From: Paracoccaceae bacterium
GTDB lineage: Bacteria > Pseudomonadota > Alphaproteobacteria > Rhodobacterales > Rhodobacteraceae
Reading direction: 5' to 3'
Assembly: GCA_004153385.1 (NCBI GenBank)
Contig: SDAL01000001.1
Span: 1,609,228-1,673,227 of the forward strand
DNA: 64,000 nt
Both the position numbers and the translations under genes were made by a program. Positions 54,005-62,701 of the stretch are shown here, piece after piece. The notes below the pieces were generated by a model, which was not told the DNA's origin, searched no databases, and was given only the letters and a program-made list of their open reading frames with translations. How positions within the stretch are numbered: position 1 is the first letter of the stretch; each line of letters begins with the position of its first letter.

Positions 54005-54025
54005 GTGAATTATTACATAATTCAC
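54005..54025. other. Perfect AT-rich palindrome after cysA
   Basis: Nine-bp arms GTGAATTAT (54005-54013) and ATAATTCAC (54017-54025) around TAC, 8 bp after the cysA stop. It could fold as a weak terminator hairpin or be a protein-binding site. The rest of the 280-bp spacer to the convergent PACE gene has no recognisable gene. Confidence 0.5.
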
Positions 54026-54277
54026 ATTATCGGTAATTGAAAAAGGGCGGGGCGCGTGCAGATCACAGGCGCGCCAAACCCTGCACACGACCGGAACCTC
54101 AAGCGCGCGGGATCCGGTCTGGAACGCTCGCGTCAGGCGATCCGCCAGCTCACCCGACGGGAATGACACCGCTAACGTTTCAGCAGACCGCAGGCGCGCA
54201 TCGGGTATGAAAACCGCGCGAGGCAGGTCTTTGCCACCCACATGAGCGCCCGCACTCCGCCATGCACGCGTCGCGCG

Positions 54278-54709
54278 TCAGGCGCTTTCCACCGCACGAC
54301 CCGATGGCGGGAAAACACGCTCGTATCCCCATGTGAAAACAAACGCATAGACCACATAGAACGCGGCAAACGACAGGTCGATAAACAGCGCCTGCAGCAG
54401 CGTGATCTCCAACCACCATGCGACAATCGGCAACAGCAATGTCAGAAGCGTAGCCTCGAACAGGGTCGCATGCACGATCCGCAGCCACAGATTTTTCTCT
54501 ACACGTCCACGCCAGCGCATCAGCGCATGATCGAACCCGAGGTTGAACACGTAATTCCAGATCGTGGCGGTCGTCGCCCCCAAAAGCGCCAGCACGCCGA
54601 TCTCTTCCACGGGGTGGTTGAACCCCCACGAGAAAAGCGGTGTCACCAAAACCAGACCCAAAATCTCGAAACAGAGGGCTTGGCGGATACGGTCGGCGGT
54701 CGTGCGCAT
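54278..54709 (-). CDS. PACE-family efflux transporter (AceI-like)
   Basis: 143 aa with four hydrophobic helices arranged as two bacterial transmembrane pair domains. A start at 54709 (MRTTADRIRQALCFEILG) places a glutamate at residue 15, the position of the essential Glu15 of AceI. That supports both start and family. NYVFNLGFDHAL and the second ...YAFVFTWGYERVFPP repeat the domain signature. The family exports chlorhexidine and other biocides or short diamines; the natural substrate here is unknown. Confidence 0.9.
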   Translation of the reverse strand: MRTTADRIRQALCFEILGLVLVTPLFSWGFNHPVEEIGVLALLGATTATIWNYVFNLGFDHALMRWRGRVEKNLWLRIVHATLFEATLLTLLLPIVAWWLEITLLQALFIDLSFAAFYVVYAFVFTWGYERVFPPSGRAVESA

Positions 54710-55091
54710 GTAAACTGTCCTGACTGGTGGCCGCGTGCGATCATCAGGATCGGGCGGGATCGCAAACACGCGTGGCCGGATATCGGCGCAACATGCATTC
54801 TTCGCGTTGAAATTTCAAGCGGTTGCTTCGTGCCTGAAGGTGCGATCTGACGCGGTCGGGGCGCGATGTGTTTTATGGAGCTGTCACGCGGCATGCGGCC
54901 CATCGCACGCCGGGCCGCATGAACCGCGCCCGAATGCGCATTTTGTCACAGTGCAGATCGTGACCGATGATATTCCCCTGCCCCGATAGCGCGCCCCTTG
55001 GCCCGCGCGGGGTGTGCCACCACGCGGACCAAGGGGCGCAGACGTTGGTCCATATGCCGCCGCGCCCCGGGTCCGGGTGTGCCTGTTACGC
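54710..55091. other. 382-bp non-coding stretch upstream of the PACE gene
   Basis: No gene supported. It holds a perfect 10-bp hairpin CATGCGGCCC (54892-54901) / GGGCCGCATG (54912-54921) with a 10-nt loop and no T-tract. Nearer purU is a GCGCGCCCC...GGGGTGTGC imperfect stem that could end the folD-purU transcript. Confidence 0.4.
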
Positions 55092-55976
55092 TCAGCCCAT
55101 CCGTTCGGAAGAATGCGAGCCCGGCGATGAGGGGAACACCACCGTTTTATTGCCGTTTACAAACACGCGGCGATGCGCGTGGGCGTGGATTGCGCGCGCC
55201 AGAACCTGTGCCTCGACATCGCGGCCAAGGCTGACGTAATCGGTGGCCGATTGTGCATGGGTCACGCGCACGGTGTCTTGCTCGATGATCGGGCCTTCAT
55301 CCAGATCGGCGGTTACGTAATGCGATGTCGCCCCGATCAGCTTCACGCCACGCTCGTAGGCCTGTTTATAGGGGTTCGCGCCCTTGAACGACGGCAGGAA
55401 CGAGTGGTGGATATTGATGATGCGGCCCGACATTTTCCGGCACATCTCGTCTGACAGGATCTGCATATAGCGCGCCAGAACGATCAGATCGGCCCCGCAG
55501 TCTTCGACCACACGCATGATCGCGCTTTCGGCCTGCGGTTTGTTTTCCTTGGTCACCTTGATGCAATGGAACGGGATATCGTGGTTCACGACGACCTTTT
55601 GGTAGTCCATGTGGTTTGAGATCACAGCCACAATATCAATCGGCAACGCCCCGATCCGCCAGCGGTACAACAGATCGTTCAGGCAATGGCCAAAGCGCGA
55701 CACCATGATGACCACTTTCATCTTCGTGGCTTCGTCATGTACCGCATACTCCATATCCAGCTGTGCGGCGACGGGGGCGAATGCCTCGCGCAGGGTCGCC
55801 TCCGACACACCCTCTTCGGACACAAAGCTCATCCGCATGAAGAAGTTGCCGGTCTCGAGGTCGTCGAACTGGGCGCTATCGGTAATATTGCAGCCGTGAT
55901 CGGCCAGAAAGGTGGCGATTGCGGCCACGACACCGCGTGTGCTGCGGCAGGTCACGGTCAGGCAGTATTTGGACAT
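55092..55976 (-). CDS. purU: Formyltetrahydrofolate deformylase
   Basis: 294 aa. Hydrolyses 10-formyl-THF to THF and formate, balancing one-carbon pools. N-terminal ACT domain (TVTCRSTRGVVAAIATFLADHGCNITDSAQFDD). Formyltransferase domain with MVSRFGHCLNDLLYR, IINIHHSFLPSFKGANPYKQAYERGVK and GATSHYVTADLDEGPIIEQD; the Asn-His-Asp catalytic set is present. The start at 55976 (MSKYCLTV) has GGAGAT upstream; the longer frame to 56057 is not supported. Downstream of folD on the same strand. Confidence 0.95.
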   Translation of the reverse strand: MSKYCLTVTCRSTRGVVAAIATFLADHGCNITDSAQFDDLETGNFFMRMSFVSEEGVSEATLREAFAPVAAQLDMEYAVHDEATKMKVVIMVSRFGHCLNDLLYRWRIGALPIDIVAVISNHMDYQKVVVNHDIPFHCIKVTKENKPQAESAIMRVVEDCGADLIVLARYMQILSDEMCRKMSGRIINIHHSFLPSFKGANPYKQAYERGVKLIGATSHYVTADLDEGPIIEQDTVRVTHAQSATDYVSLGRDVEAQVLARAIHAHAHRRVFVNGNKTVVFPSSPGSHSSERMG

Positions 55977-56198
55977 GGGTGGATCTCCGGTCTTCTCGTC
56001 AACGGTTGGGGCCTTGGGGGCGGGGGTGCATACCGCACCGGGCGCGCAGTCTCCCAAAGCGAAGGGCTCCCCAAATCAAGGGGGTGGTCGGGTCGGGCCG
56101 TCCGCATCAGACGGGGACAGGGGCATTTGGCGCGCAGATTGCGGCCATGTGCGTCCGTGCCCCCGGTCTTGTGTCCTGCGGGCGGGGGGAATGAAAAA

Positions 56199-57101
56199 TC
56201 AGGGGGTCAGCCCTTCTGGGTCGGGTATATCGTAGCTGCGCGCGCAGGCAATAAGGGTATTGGCCAGCAGACATGCGATGGTCATCGGACCGACACCGCC
56301 CGGCACGGGGGTGATGGCGCCCGCGACCTCGGCCACCTCGTCATAGGCCACATCGCCCACCAGACGCGTTTTGCCAGGCCCCCGTTCGGGCGCATCGATC
56401 CGGTTGATGCCCACATCGATCACCGTCGCGCCGGGCTTGATCCAGTCGGCGCGCACAAGACCGGGCTGGCCCACGGCCACCACAACGATATCGGCCATCC
56501 GGCAAAGCTCTGCGGTATTGGTCGTATGGCGATGGGCCACGATCACCGAGCAATCGGCCTGAATAAGCAGCCGCGCCATCGGTCGGCCCACGATATTGGA
56601 GCGCCCGATCACCAGCGCCGTTTTACCCCGCAAGGAGCCAAGCTGGTCGCGCAGCAGCATCAGGCACCCCAGTGGCGTGCACGGCACCATCGCCGATTGT
56701 CCGGTGCTGGACATGCCGACATTGGCCACATGGAACCCGTCCACATCTTTTTGGGGCGCAATCGCGTTTATCACCAGTGTTGCGTCGATATGATCGGGCA
56801 GTGGCAATTGCACCAGAATCCCGTGCACCGAAGGGTCGGTGTTGAGGGTCTCGATCAGCGCCAACAGCTCTGCCTGAGAGGTCGTGTCGGGCAGCTTGTG
56901 TTCGAACGACGTCATGCCGACCTCGACCGTCTGACGGGCCTTGTTGCGCACATAGACTTCCGAGGCCGGATCCGTGCCCACCAGAACCACCGCCAGACCG
57001 GGGGTCACGTTATAGTCCGATTGCAGCGTCTCTACGCCATGTGCAATCTTGGCGCGCAGGGTGGCCGCAAAGCCTTTACCGTCGATAATCTGTGAACTCA
57101 T
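56199..57101 (-). CDS. folD: Methylenetetrahydrofolate dehydrogenase/cyclohydrolase
   Basis: 300 aa. Bifunctional NADP-dependent enzyme interconverting methylene-, methenyl- and 10-formyl-THF. Signature segments: [55 protein letters not shown], and the C-terminal [33 protein letters not shown]. The start at 57101 ([10 protein letters not shown]) has AAGGGAAG upstream; the frame continues open far upstream without family similarity. A 222-bp gap leads to purU, its metabolic partner. Confidence 0.96.
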   Translation of the reverse strand: MSSQIIDGKGFAATLRAKIAHGVETLQSDYNVTPGLAVVLVGTDPASEVYVRNKARQTVEVGMTSFEHKLPDTTSQAELLALIETLNTDPSVHGILVQLPLPDHIDATLVINAIAPQKDVDGFHVANVGMSSTGQSAMVPCTPLGCLMLLRDQLGSLRGKTALVIGRSNIVGRPMARLLIQADCSVIVAHRHTTNTAELCRMADIVVVAVGQPGLVRADWIKPGATVIDVGINRIDAPERGPGKTRLVGDVAYDEVAEVAGAITPVPGGVGPMTIACLLANTLIACARSYDIPDPEGLTP

Positions 57102-57666
57102 CTGTCTTCCCTTATACCGTCTCACGCTGTTGGGCGACCGGCGCCTTGCGCAGGCTCGTTGGTCTATTCTGGCCCTTGATCCGGACCTTGGTGTGATCTG
57201 ACACGTGTTATGATCTGGCCCGCCTTCATTCAGGCGGCCGGTATCGATGCAAGGCGCCCACAGGCTGGCGCGCGCGGCGGGGCGGGGCGGGATATGCAAG
57301 ATAGATGTCCAATGCCTGTCTCCTCGCGGGCGGGTGGGTGCGGGTGGGTGCAGGCCTGCGGTGGCCGGCGAAATGGGTCTTGGTCGTGTGCCAAGATTAG
57401 CGTCGTGCGACAAAACACCACGTCCTGCCCGCGTCCGTTTTCGGCATGAATGCGACCGATTTTCGCATCATCTTGCAAACGCCTGCAGGGGTGGGGCGGA
57501 GTGGATGCACGAAACCCCTGCCCCGTTCAGATACGACCGCACGCAACGCATGGGCCGCATCCGACCCGCCCGCGATCATCAGGGGGTTCACGCAGGCTGA
57601 TAGTATAGCGGCGACACCGGCGGCGACGGCAAACGCTGACCGGTCACGCGGGCAACAGGTCGCCAC

Positions 57667-57700
57667 AGGACCGGAGGACCGGAGGACCGGAGGACCGGAG
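57667..57700 (+). repeat. AGGACCGG tandem repeat
   Basis: Four perfect head-to-tail copies of the octamer AGGACCGG plus two bases. It is non-coding, in the folD-metQ gap. Likely a slippage-prone microsatellite. Confidence 0.9.
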
Positions 57701-57831
57701 AAAGGCAAACATTTGATAGGGCCGCAAGGGCCCGGATGGCCCGGACCAGAGCATCGGGACGCACAGGCCAAAAGCGCTGGCCGGCAACCGACGCATGCAA
57801 GTTGCGTTGATGCGCACGGTCACTCATAAAC

Positions 57832-57856
57832 AAGGCCGGACACGGGGTCCGGCCTT
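57832..57856 (-). terminator. Terminator of the metNIQ operon
   Basis: Perfect 10-bp stem AAGGCCGGAC (57832-57841) / GTCCGGCCTT (57847-57856), 5-nt loop, about 50 nt after the metQ stop. On the minus strand it is followed by TTGTTTATG. Confidence 0.75.
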
Positions 57857-57905
57857 GTATCGGATTGCGATGCGCGTGCGCAGTTGCGGATACGCAGCCC
57901 ACCAC

Positions 57906-58682
57906 TTACCAAGCGGTGATTACGGTACCGTGATAGCTGTCGTCGATGAATTTCTTCACCTCGTCGGAATGGTAGGCCTCGACCAGTGTTTTGACCCAAG
58001 GCTGGTCCTCGTCGCCATTGCGCACCACGATGACGTTCACGTAAGGGCTATCGGCCGCTTCCATCGCGATCGAATCCGTCTTGGGGTTCAAGCCAGAGGC
58101 AATCGCGTAATTGGTGTTGATCACCGCGATATCGGTATCGGCAAGCGAGCGTGGCAGCTGTGCCGCGTCCAGTTCAAGGAACTTCAGACCCTTGTCGTTT
58201 TCCTCGATATCGAGCGGCGATGGCACCAGACCCGTGCCCTCGGCCAGCTTGATCATGCCCAGCGATTGCAAAAGCAAAAGCGCGCGCCCGCCATTGGTGG
58301 GATCGTTGGGAATGGCCACTTTCGCGCCGTCTTCCAGATTGGCCATATCCTCGATCTTGTCGGAATAGATGCCCATCGGGGTGGTGATCGTATCGGCCAC
58401 CGGCACCAGATCGAAACCGCGGTCTTTCATCTGGTTGTCGAGGTAAGGCACGTGCTGGAAGGAGTTGGCCTGGATATCGCCATCCGCCAGCGCCTGGTTC
58501 GGTACAACGTAATCGGAGAATTCGACCACATCGATATCCAGACCCATCGGCTTGGCGATTTTGGCGACCTCTTCCATGATTTCGGCATGTTCGCCCGGGC
58601 TGACGCCCACCTTGATCTCTTCGGCCATGGCGCTTGCAGCAGCCAGTGCCAGTACGGAAGTCAGTGTAACAATACGCAGCAT
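57906..58682 (-). CDS. metQ: Methionine-binding protein
   Basis: 258-aa NlpA/MetQ family receptor: IKVGVSPGEHAEIMEEVAKIA, VEFSDYVVPNQALADGDIQANSFQHVPYLD, AIPNDPTNGGRALLLLQ and NTNYAIASGL. The signal peptide (MLRIVTLTSVLALAAASAMA) ends AMA-EE without a lipobox cysteine, so it should be a free periplasmic protein rather than the usual lipoprotein. Binds methionine for MetNI. Last gene of metN-metI-metQ. Confidence 0.95.
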   Translation of the reverse strand: MLRIVTLTSVLALAAASAMAEEIKVGVSPGEHAEIMEEVAKIAKPMGLDIDVVEFSDYVVPNQALADGDIQANSFQHVPYLDNQMKDRGFDLVPVADTITTPMGIYSDKIEDMANLEDGAKVAIPNDPTNGGRALLLLQSLGMIKLAEGTGLVPSPLDIEENDKGLKFLELDAAQLPRSLADTDIAVINTNYAIASGLNPKTDSIAMEAADSPYVNVIVVRNGDEDQPWVKTLVEAYHSDEVKKFIDDSYHGTVITAW

Positions 58683-58715
58683 TGCGTCCTCCTGAAATGA
58701 TAATCCGAAATGGGA

Positions 58716-59390
58716 TTAGTTGCCGCGACTTTTGGGGGCACGTTTGTCCACCCGTGCCGCGATCCATTCGCCCAGTGATTGCACAAGCTGGACCAAAACG
58801 ATCAAGATGACCACCACCACAAGCATGACATCGGGCATGAAACGCTGATAGCCGTAGCGGATGCCCAGATCGCCCAGACCCTCGCCGCCCACGGCCCCGA
58901 CCATCGCCGAATAGCCGATCAGGCTGACCAGTGCGAGCGTCAGTCCCAGCGTGATTGATGGCAGGGCCTCGGGGATCAGCACCTTGCGGATGATCTGGAA
59001 CGGTGTGGCGCCCATCGACCGCGCCGCCTCGATCAGACCGCCGTCGACCTCGCGGATCGCATTTTCCACAAGGCGCGCGATAAACGGCACGGCGGCGATG
59101 GTCAGCGGCACAATGGCGGCGGTGGTCCCGATAGAGGTGCCCGCAATCATCCGCGTCAGCGGGATGATGGCCACCACCAGAATGATGAACGGCACCGAGC
59201 GGGTGGCATTGACCACCAGCCCCAGCACCTTGTTGATCACCGGCGACGATAACAGCTCGCCCCGTTGCGAAATGGCCAGATAAACCCCCAGCGGCAGGCC
59301 GAACAAAGCCCCCAGAAGCCCCGAGATCGCGACCATATAAAGTGTCTGCAAAGTCGCCTCGACCAGCAGATGGATCAGGTTAGCTGACAT
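58716..59390 (-). CDS. metI: Methionine ABC transporter permease
   Basis: 224 aa, five to six membrane helices. LYMVAISGLLGALFGLPLGVYLA, NATRSVPFIILVVAIIPLTRMIAGTSIGTTAAIVPLTIAAVPFIARLVENAIREVDGGLIEAARSMGATPFQIIRKVLIPEALPS is the characteristic MetI core with EAA loop. The start overlaps the end of metN by 11 nt. Confidence 0.96.
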   Translation of the reverse strand: MSANLIHLLVEATLQTLYMVAISGLLGALFGLPLGVYLAISQRGELLSSPVINKVLGLVVNATRSVPFIILVVAIIPLTRMIAGTSIGTTAAIVPLTIAAVPFIARLVENAIREVDGGLIEAARSMGATPFQIIRKVLIPEALPSITLGLTLALVSLIGYSAMVGAVGGEGLGDLGIRYGYQRFMPDVMLVVVVILIVLVQLVQSLGEWIAARVDKRAPKSRGN

Positions 59391-60489
59391 AGCCCAGCAC
59401 CTCCGTCAAAAGTCCATGGCGTTCCAGATACTCACGCGCCGCCTGAGCGCGGTCCGCATCAAGCGAAACCAGAAGATTGCCGAACGGGCGCGCACCGATT
59501 TCCTCGACCGCACCGGCCAGAATATTCACCTCGATCCCCAGATCGCGGCTGAGAAGCGCCAGCATCGGATCGGTTGCATGGGTGCCTGCGAAGGTGACGC
59601 GGATCACCTCCTCCTCTTTCGTCCCGCGGGTGGGGGTGTCGCGCAGCCTGCCCGCGATAAATGCAGGCAAGGTGACCCCTGTGACGCCAGACAAGAACGA
59701 ACGCGTCGTGGGGTGGCGTGGCTGGGTGAACACATCATAGGTGGGGCCTGCCTCGACAATACGACCGCCGTCGATCACCGCCATATGGCTGGCGATATCG
59801 CGCACAACGGCCATTTCATGGGTGATCAGCAGCACCGTCAGCCCCAGATCGCGGTTGATGTCGCGCAACAGCGCCAGCACCGTTTGCGTGGTTTCCGGAT
59901 CCAGCGCCGATGTCGCCTCGTCCGACAACAGAACCTTGGGACTGGTGGCGAGGGCCCGTGCGATCCCGACGCGCTGCTTTTGCCCGCCCGACAGCTCTGC
60001 CGGATAGCGGTTGGCCTGCGCGCTCAGGCCCACACGCTCGATCAACTCCGCCACACGGGCGGGGATCTTGGCGCGGTCCTCGCCTGCGATCTCCAGCGGC
60101 AGGGCGATATTGCCGGCCACCGTGCGCGAGGCCAGCAGATTGAAATGCTGGAAAATCATGCCGACATCGCGCCGGATCATGCGCAGCGCACCCGCATCTG
60201 CGGCCCCCACATCATGGCCTGCGACCATGATCCGGCCCGTGGTCGGGCGCTCCAGCCCGTTGACCATCCGCAACAGCGTGGATTTGCCCGCCCCTGATCG
60301 TCCGATGACGCCCGTCATGGCGCCCGGCTCTACCGTCAGGTTCACATCCTCGACCGCCGTCACCGTGCCGCCGGCGGGCGTGTGGAAGGATTTGCCGACA
60401 TCCTCGAAAACGATAGAGGCCCCTTGAGGAGAGCCATCGCGCTCGGGCCGGGTCTGGGCGTCGCGCTTGGGCGTGATGTTTGTGCTCAT
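59380..60489 (-). CDS. metN: Methionine ABC transporter ATP-binding protein
   Basis: 369 aa. Walker A GRSGAGKST, signature [15 protein letters not shown], Walker B VLLSDEATSALDP (the MetN-type DEATSALD) and a C-terminal NIL domain (about residues 290-369) that binds methionine for feedback inhibition. The start at 60489 (MSTNITPK) is preferred; a longer frame from 60621 would run through structured leader DNA. First gene of metNIQ. Confidence 0.95.
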   Translation of the reverse strand: MSTNITPKRDAQTRPERDGSPQGASIVFEDVGKSFHTPAGGTVTAVEDVNLTVEPGAMTGVIGRSGAGKSTLLRMVNGLERPTTGRIMVAGHDVGAADAGALRMIRRDVGMIFQHFNLLASRTVAGNIALPLEIAGEDRAKIPARVAELIERVGLSAQANRYPAELSGGQKQRVGIARALATSPKVLLSDEATSALDPETTQTVLALLRDINRDLGLTVLLITHEMAVVRDIASHMAVIDGGRIVEAGPTYDVFTQPRHPTTRSFLSGVTGVTLPAFIAGRLRDTPTRGTKEEEVIRVTFAGTHATDPMLALLSRDLGIEVNILAGAVEEIGARPFGNLLVSLDADRAQAAREYLERHGLLTEVLGYVS

Positions 60490-60811
60490 GGTCTCGTGCT
60501 CGTACTTGTTTGCCGGTGCGCCAGCTTGCAGATGTCGCACACTGCCAGACCGCACCCGCCCTAACGGGCAACCGGCCCTTGGTTCAGATGCTGATTTAGA
60601 AGGATGAGGAGGGGGCGTCAATCAATCATGCGCGCGCACGCCCCGGCGTGGCGGCGCCTTCAGCTGCGGGCCAGAACAACGGGGGGGGGGGCTGGGCTAT
60701 GCCGCGACACGCCGGAACGTTTGCCCGCATGAGCGCGCCCGCAAACCCGGGGTGACCTGTGGGACTTGAAGACGCGAAAGACGCGAAAGACGCGCGGCAA
60801 AACCGCGCCGC
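60490..60811 (-). other. metN leader and intergenic region
   Basis: 322 bp without a gene. On the metN leader side an imperfect hairpin joins GGTGCG (about 60514-60519) to CGCACC (about 60549-60554), with an inner GCAG/CTGC stem, and a GCCC-GTTA-GGGC mini-hairpin lies next to it. Further out are an 11-G homopolymer (60681-60691) and a GACGCGAAA tandem repeat (60772-60795). The leader could be regulatory; I cannot match it to a known methionine or SAM riboswitch. Confidence 0.4.
60772..60795 (+). repeat. GACGCGAAA tandem repeat
   Basis: Two full copies of GACGCGAAA and a partial third, in non-coding DNA just downstream of the alginate-lyase-like gene. Together with the G11 tract nearby it marks a slippage-prone segment. 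Confidence 0.75.
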
Positions 60812-61788
60812 CTAGTGGCAATCAAGCGCGCGGGCCGTCGTGGACAACTGCCCGCCCCGCCGCCCAACGCTGGCATCGATGCGCGGCAGCGGCGTGCGAT
60901 CCCCTGCAGGCGCAAACAGGGCACGCCATTGCGACTGTTCGGGCGTGATCGCGCGCTGGGGGACACCGGCGCGTTGTGCCAGAAATTGCGGATCATCCTC
61001 GATCCGGTCCAGCACGGCGGACAACCGTTCAAGCTGGTCGGGCCATGGCGCGCGCGGCGGGTCGTGAAAACAGCGCCGCACCGCGCTGTAGACAAACACG
61101 GGTTGTGCCGCGAAATAATGATAGGCAGAGGCTTTGGGCCCGCGCAGCAATTCCAGCGCCAATGTGCCGTCCGGGTTCATGGTCGACAGGCTCTGGCGGG
61201 TGCTTTCGTTGGCCCAGTCGATCAGCTCCTGATCGCCCGTCAGATAGCCGGTCGTCCCGACCCCGAGTGCCGTCCACAGCAGATGGTTGTTTTGCAAGCT
61301 ATGGTGATCGTGGAAATCCATCACCGCGCGGGCCAGCGCGCGCAGCCACTCCAGCGCCTGTGGCGATAGCGGCTGATCCGCCTGTTCCAGCTTGAATGCC
61401 GCAAGCGACATCCCCGCCAGCGCCCATTGCTGCTCATATCCAGATTGCATCGCGTGATCGCGCGCAATCATCGTGTGGTGGGCCATATTGTCTTTGAACA
61501 TACGGTCCAGACACGCGCGTGAGGCAACCTGCCCTGATGGCGCGGGCACGCCCAAGGCCGCATCGACAGAGCGCACGGCAAAGCCCGCATAGGCGCGGTA
61601 GGGTCTGATAGAGGCCTGATAGCTGGGATTTGTGCGTCCGGCGGGGCGGCGGCGGTGTCAGATGCCTCGGCGCGGTCGATCTTTACTACCTCTGGCAGGG
61701 CGGGCGGTGTCGGGCAGGTCTGCGCCACACCCGGCACCGCGCCAAACCCCGCAAGCCCGACAAAAACCAGTGCATAGATCTTGCGCAT
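60812..61788 (-). pseudogene. Alginate lyase-like gene (AlgL/PL5 type), frameshifted
   Basis: Two adjacent minus-strand frames together make one alginate-lyase-like protein. Frame one (from 61788) gives signal peptide MRKIYALVFVGLAGFGAVPGVAQ and CPTPPALPEVVKIDRAEASDTAAAPPDAQ. Frame two continues NPSYQASIRPYRAYAGFAVRSVDAALG, then the catalytic-core-like NNHLLWTALGVGTTGYLTGDQELIDWAN, NPDGTLALELLRGPKASAYHYFAAQPVFV. The switch needs one extra base near 61629-61633 (minus-strand CACAAATCC), consistent with a 1-nt deletion. Periplasmic polyuronate lyase by family. Could also be a sequencing error or, less likely, programmed slippage. Confidence 0.75.
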
Positions 61789-61986
61789 GCGCATTCCTTC
61801 CCCCAAAGCCCGCCGTTCAGGCCCCCTTGTAGCCGCGCGTATGGCCCCACCGGAAGCCATCGAGCTGCACAAAACCGTGTGAGGTGCACGCGCGCCCTGC
61901 CCCGGCTGCAAACGCGCCCCGCATGGTGAGACCGACCACTGCCGCGCACGCCAAATCTGCCCGCGCGCGCGGCACGTTATGGCGGT

Positions 61987-62014
61987 TTGCTCTGCACGGC
62001 TGATTGGCTATGAT
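61987..62014 (+). promoter_or_regulatory. Candidate promoter of the CYTH gene
   Basis: TTGCTC (61987-61992) and TATGAT (62009-62014) separated by 16 bp, 43 bp before the CYTH start. Reasonable sigma70-like match; not proven. Confidence 0.35.
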
Positions 62015-62057
62015 ATCGCCAACTCGCACAGTGCCGCGACCGATGGAGTTGAAACCG

Positions 62058-62528
62058 ATGCCGAAAGAGATTGAACGCAAGTATCTGGTCAAACCGGACC
62101 TATGGCGCCAGCACTGTGTGCGCAAAGATACGCTGCGCGATGGTCTTATCTCTCATGTCATGGGACGCAAGGTCCGCATCAGGGTCTATAACGATACGCG
62201 CGCGGTGCTGACGTTGAAGGGCCCGCGGCAGGGCATCTCGCGCGACGAGTTCGAATATGAGATTCCCACATCCGACGGCCTAGCCCTTTTGCGCGATCAC
62301 TGTGACGGGCTGGTGCTAGAAAAGACCCGCCATTACATCGCCCATGCCGGCCATGAATGGATTGTGGACGAATATGACGGCCTGCTCGCTGGCGTGATTT
62401 TGGCCGAAATCGAACTGCCCACGGAAGACACCGCCTTTGCGACCCCCGACTGGATCGACCGCGAGGTCACTGGCGATCCACGCTACCAGAAGGTCAACAT
62501 GTTGGCAGACCGGCTGCAAGAGGCCTGA
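62058..62528 (+). CDS. CYTH-domain (triphosphate tunnel) protein
   Basis: 156 aa. The N-terminal EIERKYLV is the ExExK signature of CYTH proteins. Alternating charged residues (KVRIRVYNDTRAVLTLKGPRQGISRDEFEYEI, LEKTRHYIAHAGHEWIVDEYDG, AEIELPTED) line the tunnel. Family members hydrolyse inorganic triphosphate or other triphosphates. The start at 62058 (MPKEIERKYLV) fits the family; GGAG lies 9 nt upstream. Followed by a strong terminator, so transcribed separately from otsA. Confidence 0.93.
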   Translation: MPKEIERKYLVKPDLWRQHCVRKDTLRDGLISHVMGRKVRIRVYNDTRAVLTLKGPRQGISRDEFEYEIPTSDGLALLRDHCDGLVLEKTRHYIAHAGHEWIVDEYDGLLAGVILAEIELPTEDTAFATPDWIDREVTGDPRYQKVNMLADRLQEA

Positions 62529-62529
62529 G

Positions 62530-62559
62530 GGCGCGTTTCGAACGCGCCTATTTGTCTTT
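62530..62559 (+). terminator. Rho-independent terminator after the CYTH gene
   Basis: Perfect 8-bp stem GGCGCGTT (62530-62537) / AACGCGCC (62541-62548), loop TCG, followed by TATTTGTCTTTTT. Confidence 0.8.
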
Positions 62560-62701
62560 TTACATACCCGTCATTCCATGCGCGCCGGAAATCGTTCCAT
62601 GGGGGCGGTTTTTTCATTTTTCTTGGCCTTGCCCATGGAACGCCTGCGCCGTTTGGGGTGTTGGTGTGTTGTATCTTCCAAACAGATTTCAGGGGTATCT
62701 C

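Larger units (their letters stand above)
57102..57905. other. 804-bp gene-poor region between folD and metQ
   Basis: No convincing coding sequence on either strand; the open frames here lack ribosome sites and resemble nothing known. Visible structures are a CAGGGGT/ACCCCTG inverted repeat (57486-57520), an eight-base tandem repeat (57667-57700) and the metQ terminator (57832-57856). It presumably contains the folD promoter at its left end. Confidence 0.5.

Noticed and set aside
57446-57829. A 127-codon open frame in the folD-metQ gap
   Set aside because: Low-complexity translation, runs through the tandem repeat, no ribosome site and no recognisable motif.
60500-60530. AAACAAGT in the metN leader, reminiscent of part of the SAM-II riboswitch
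   Set aside because: The surrounding SAM-II helix and loop sequences are missing, so the eight-base match is not enough.
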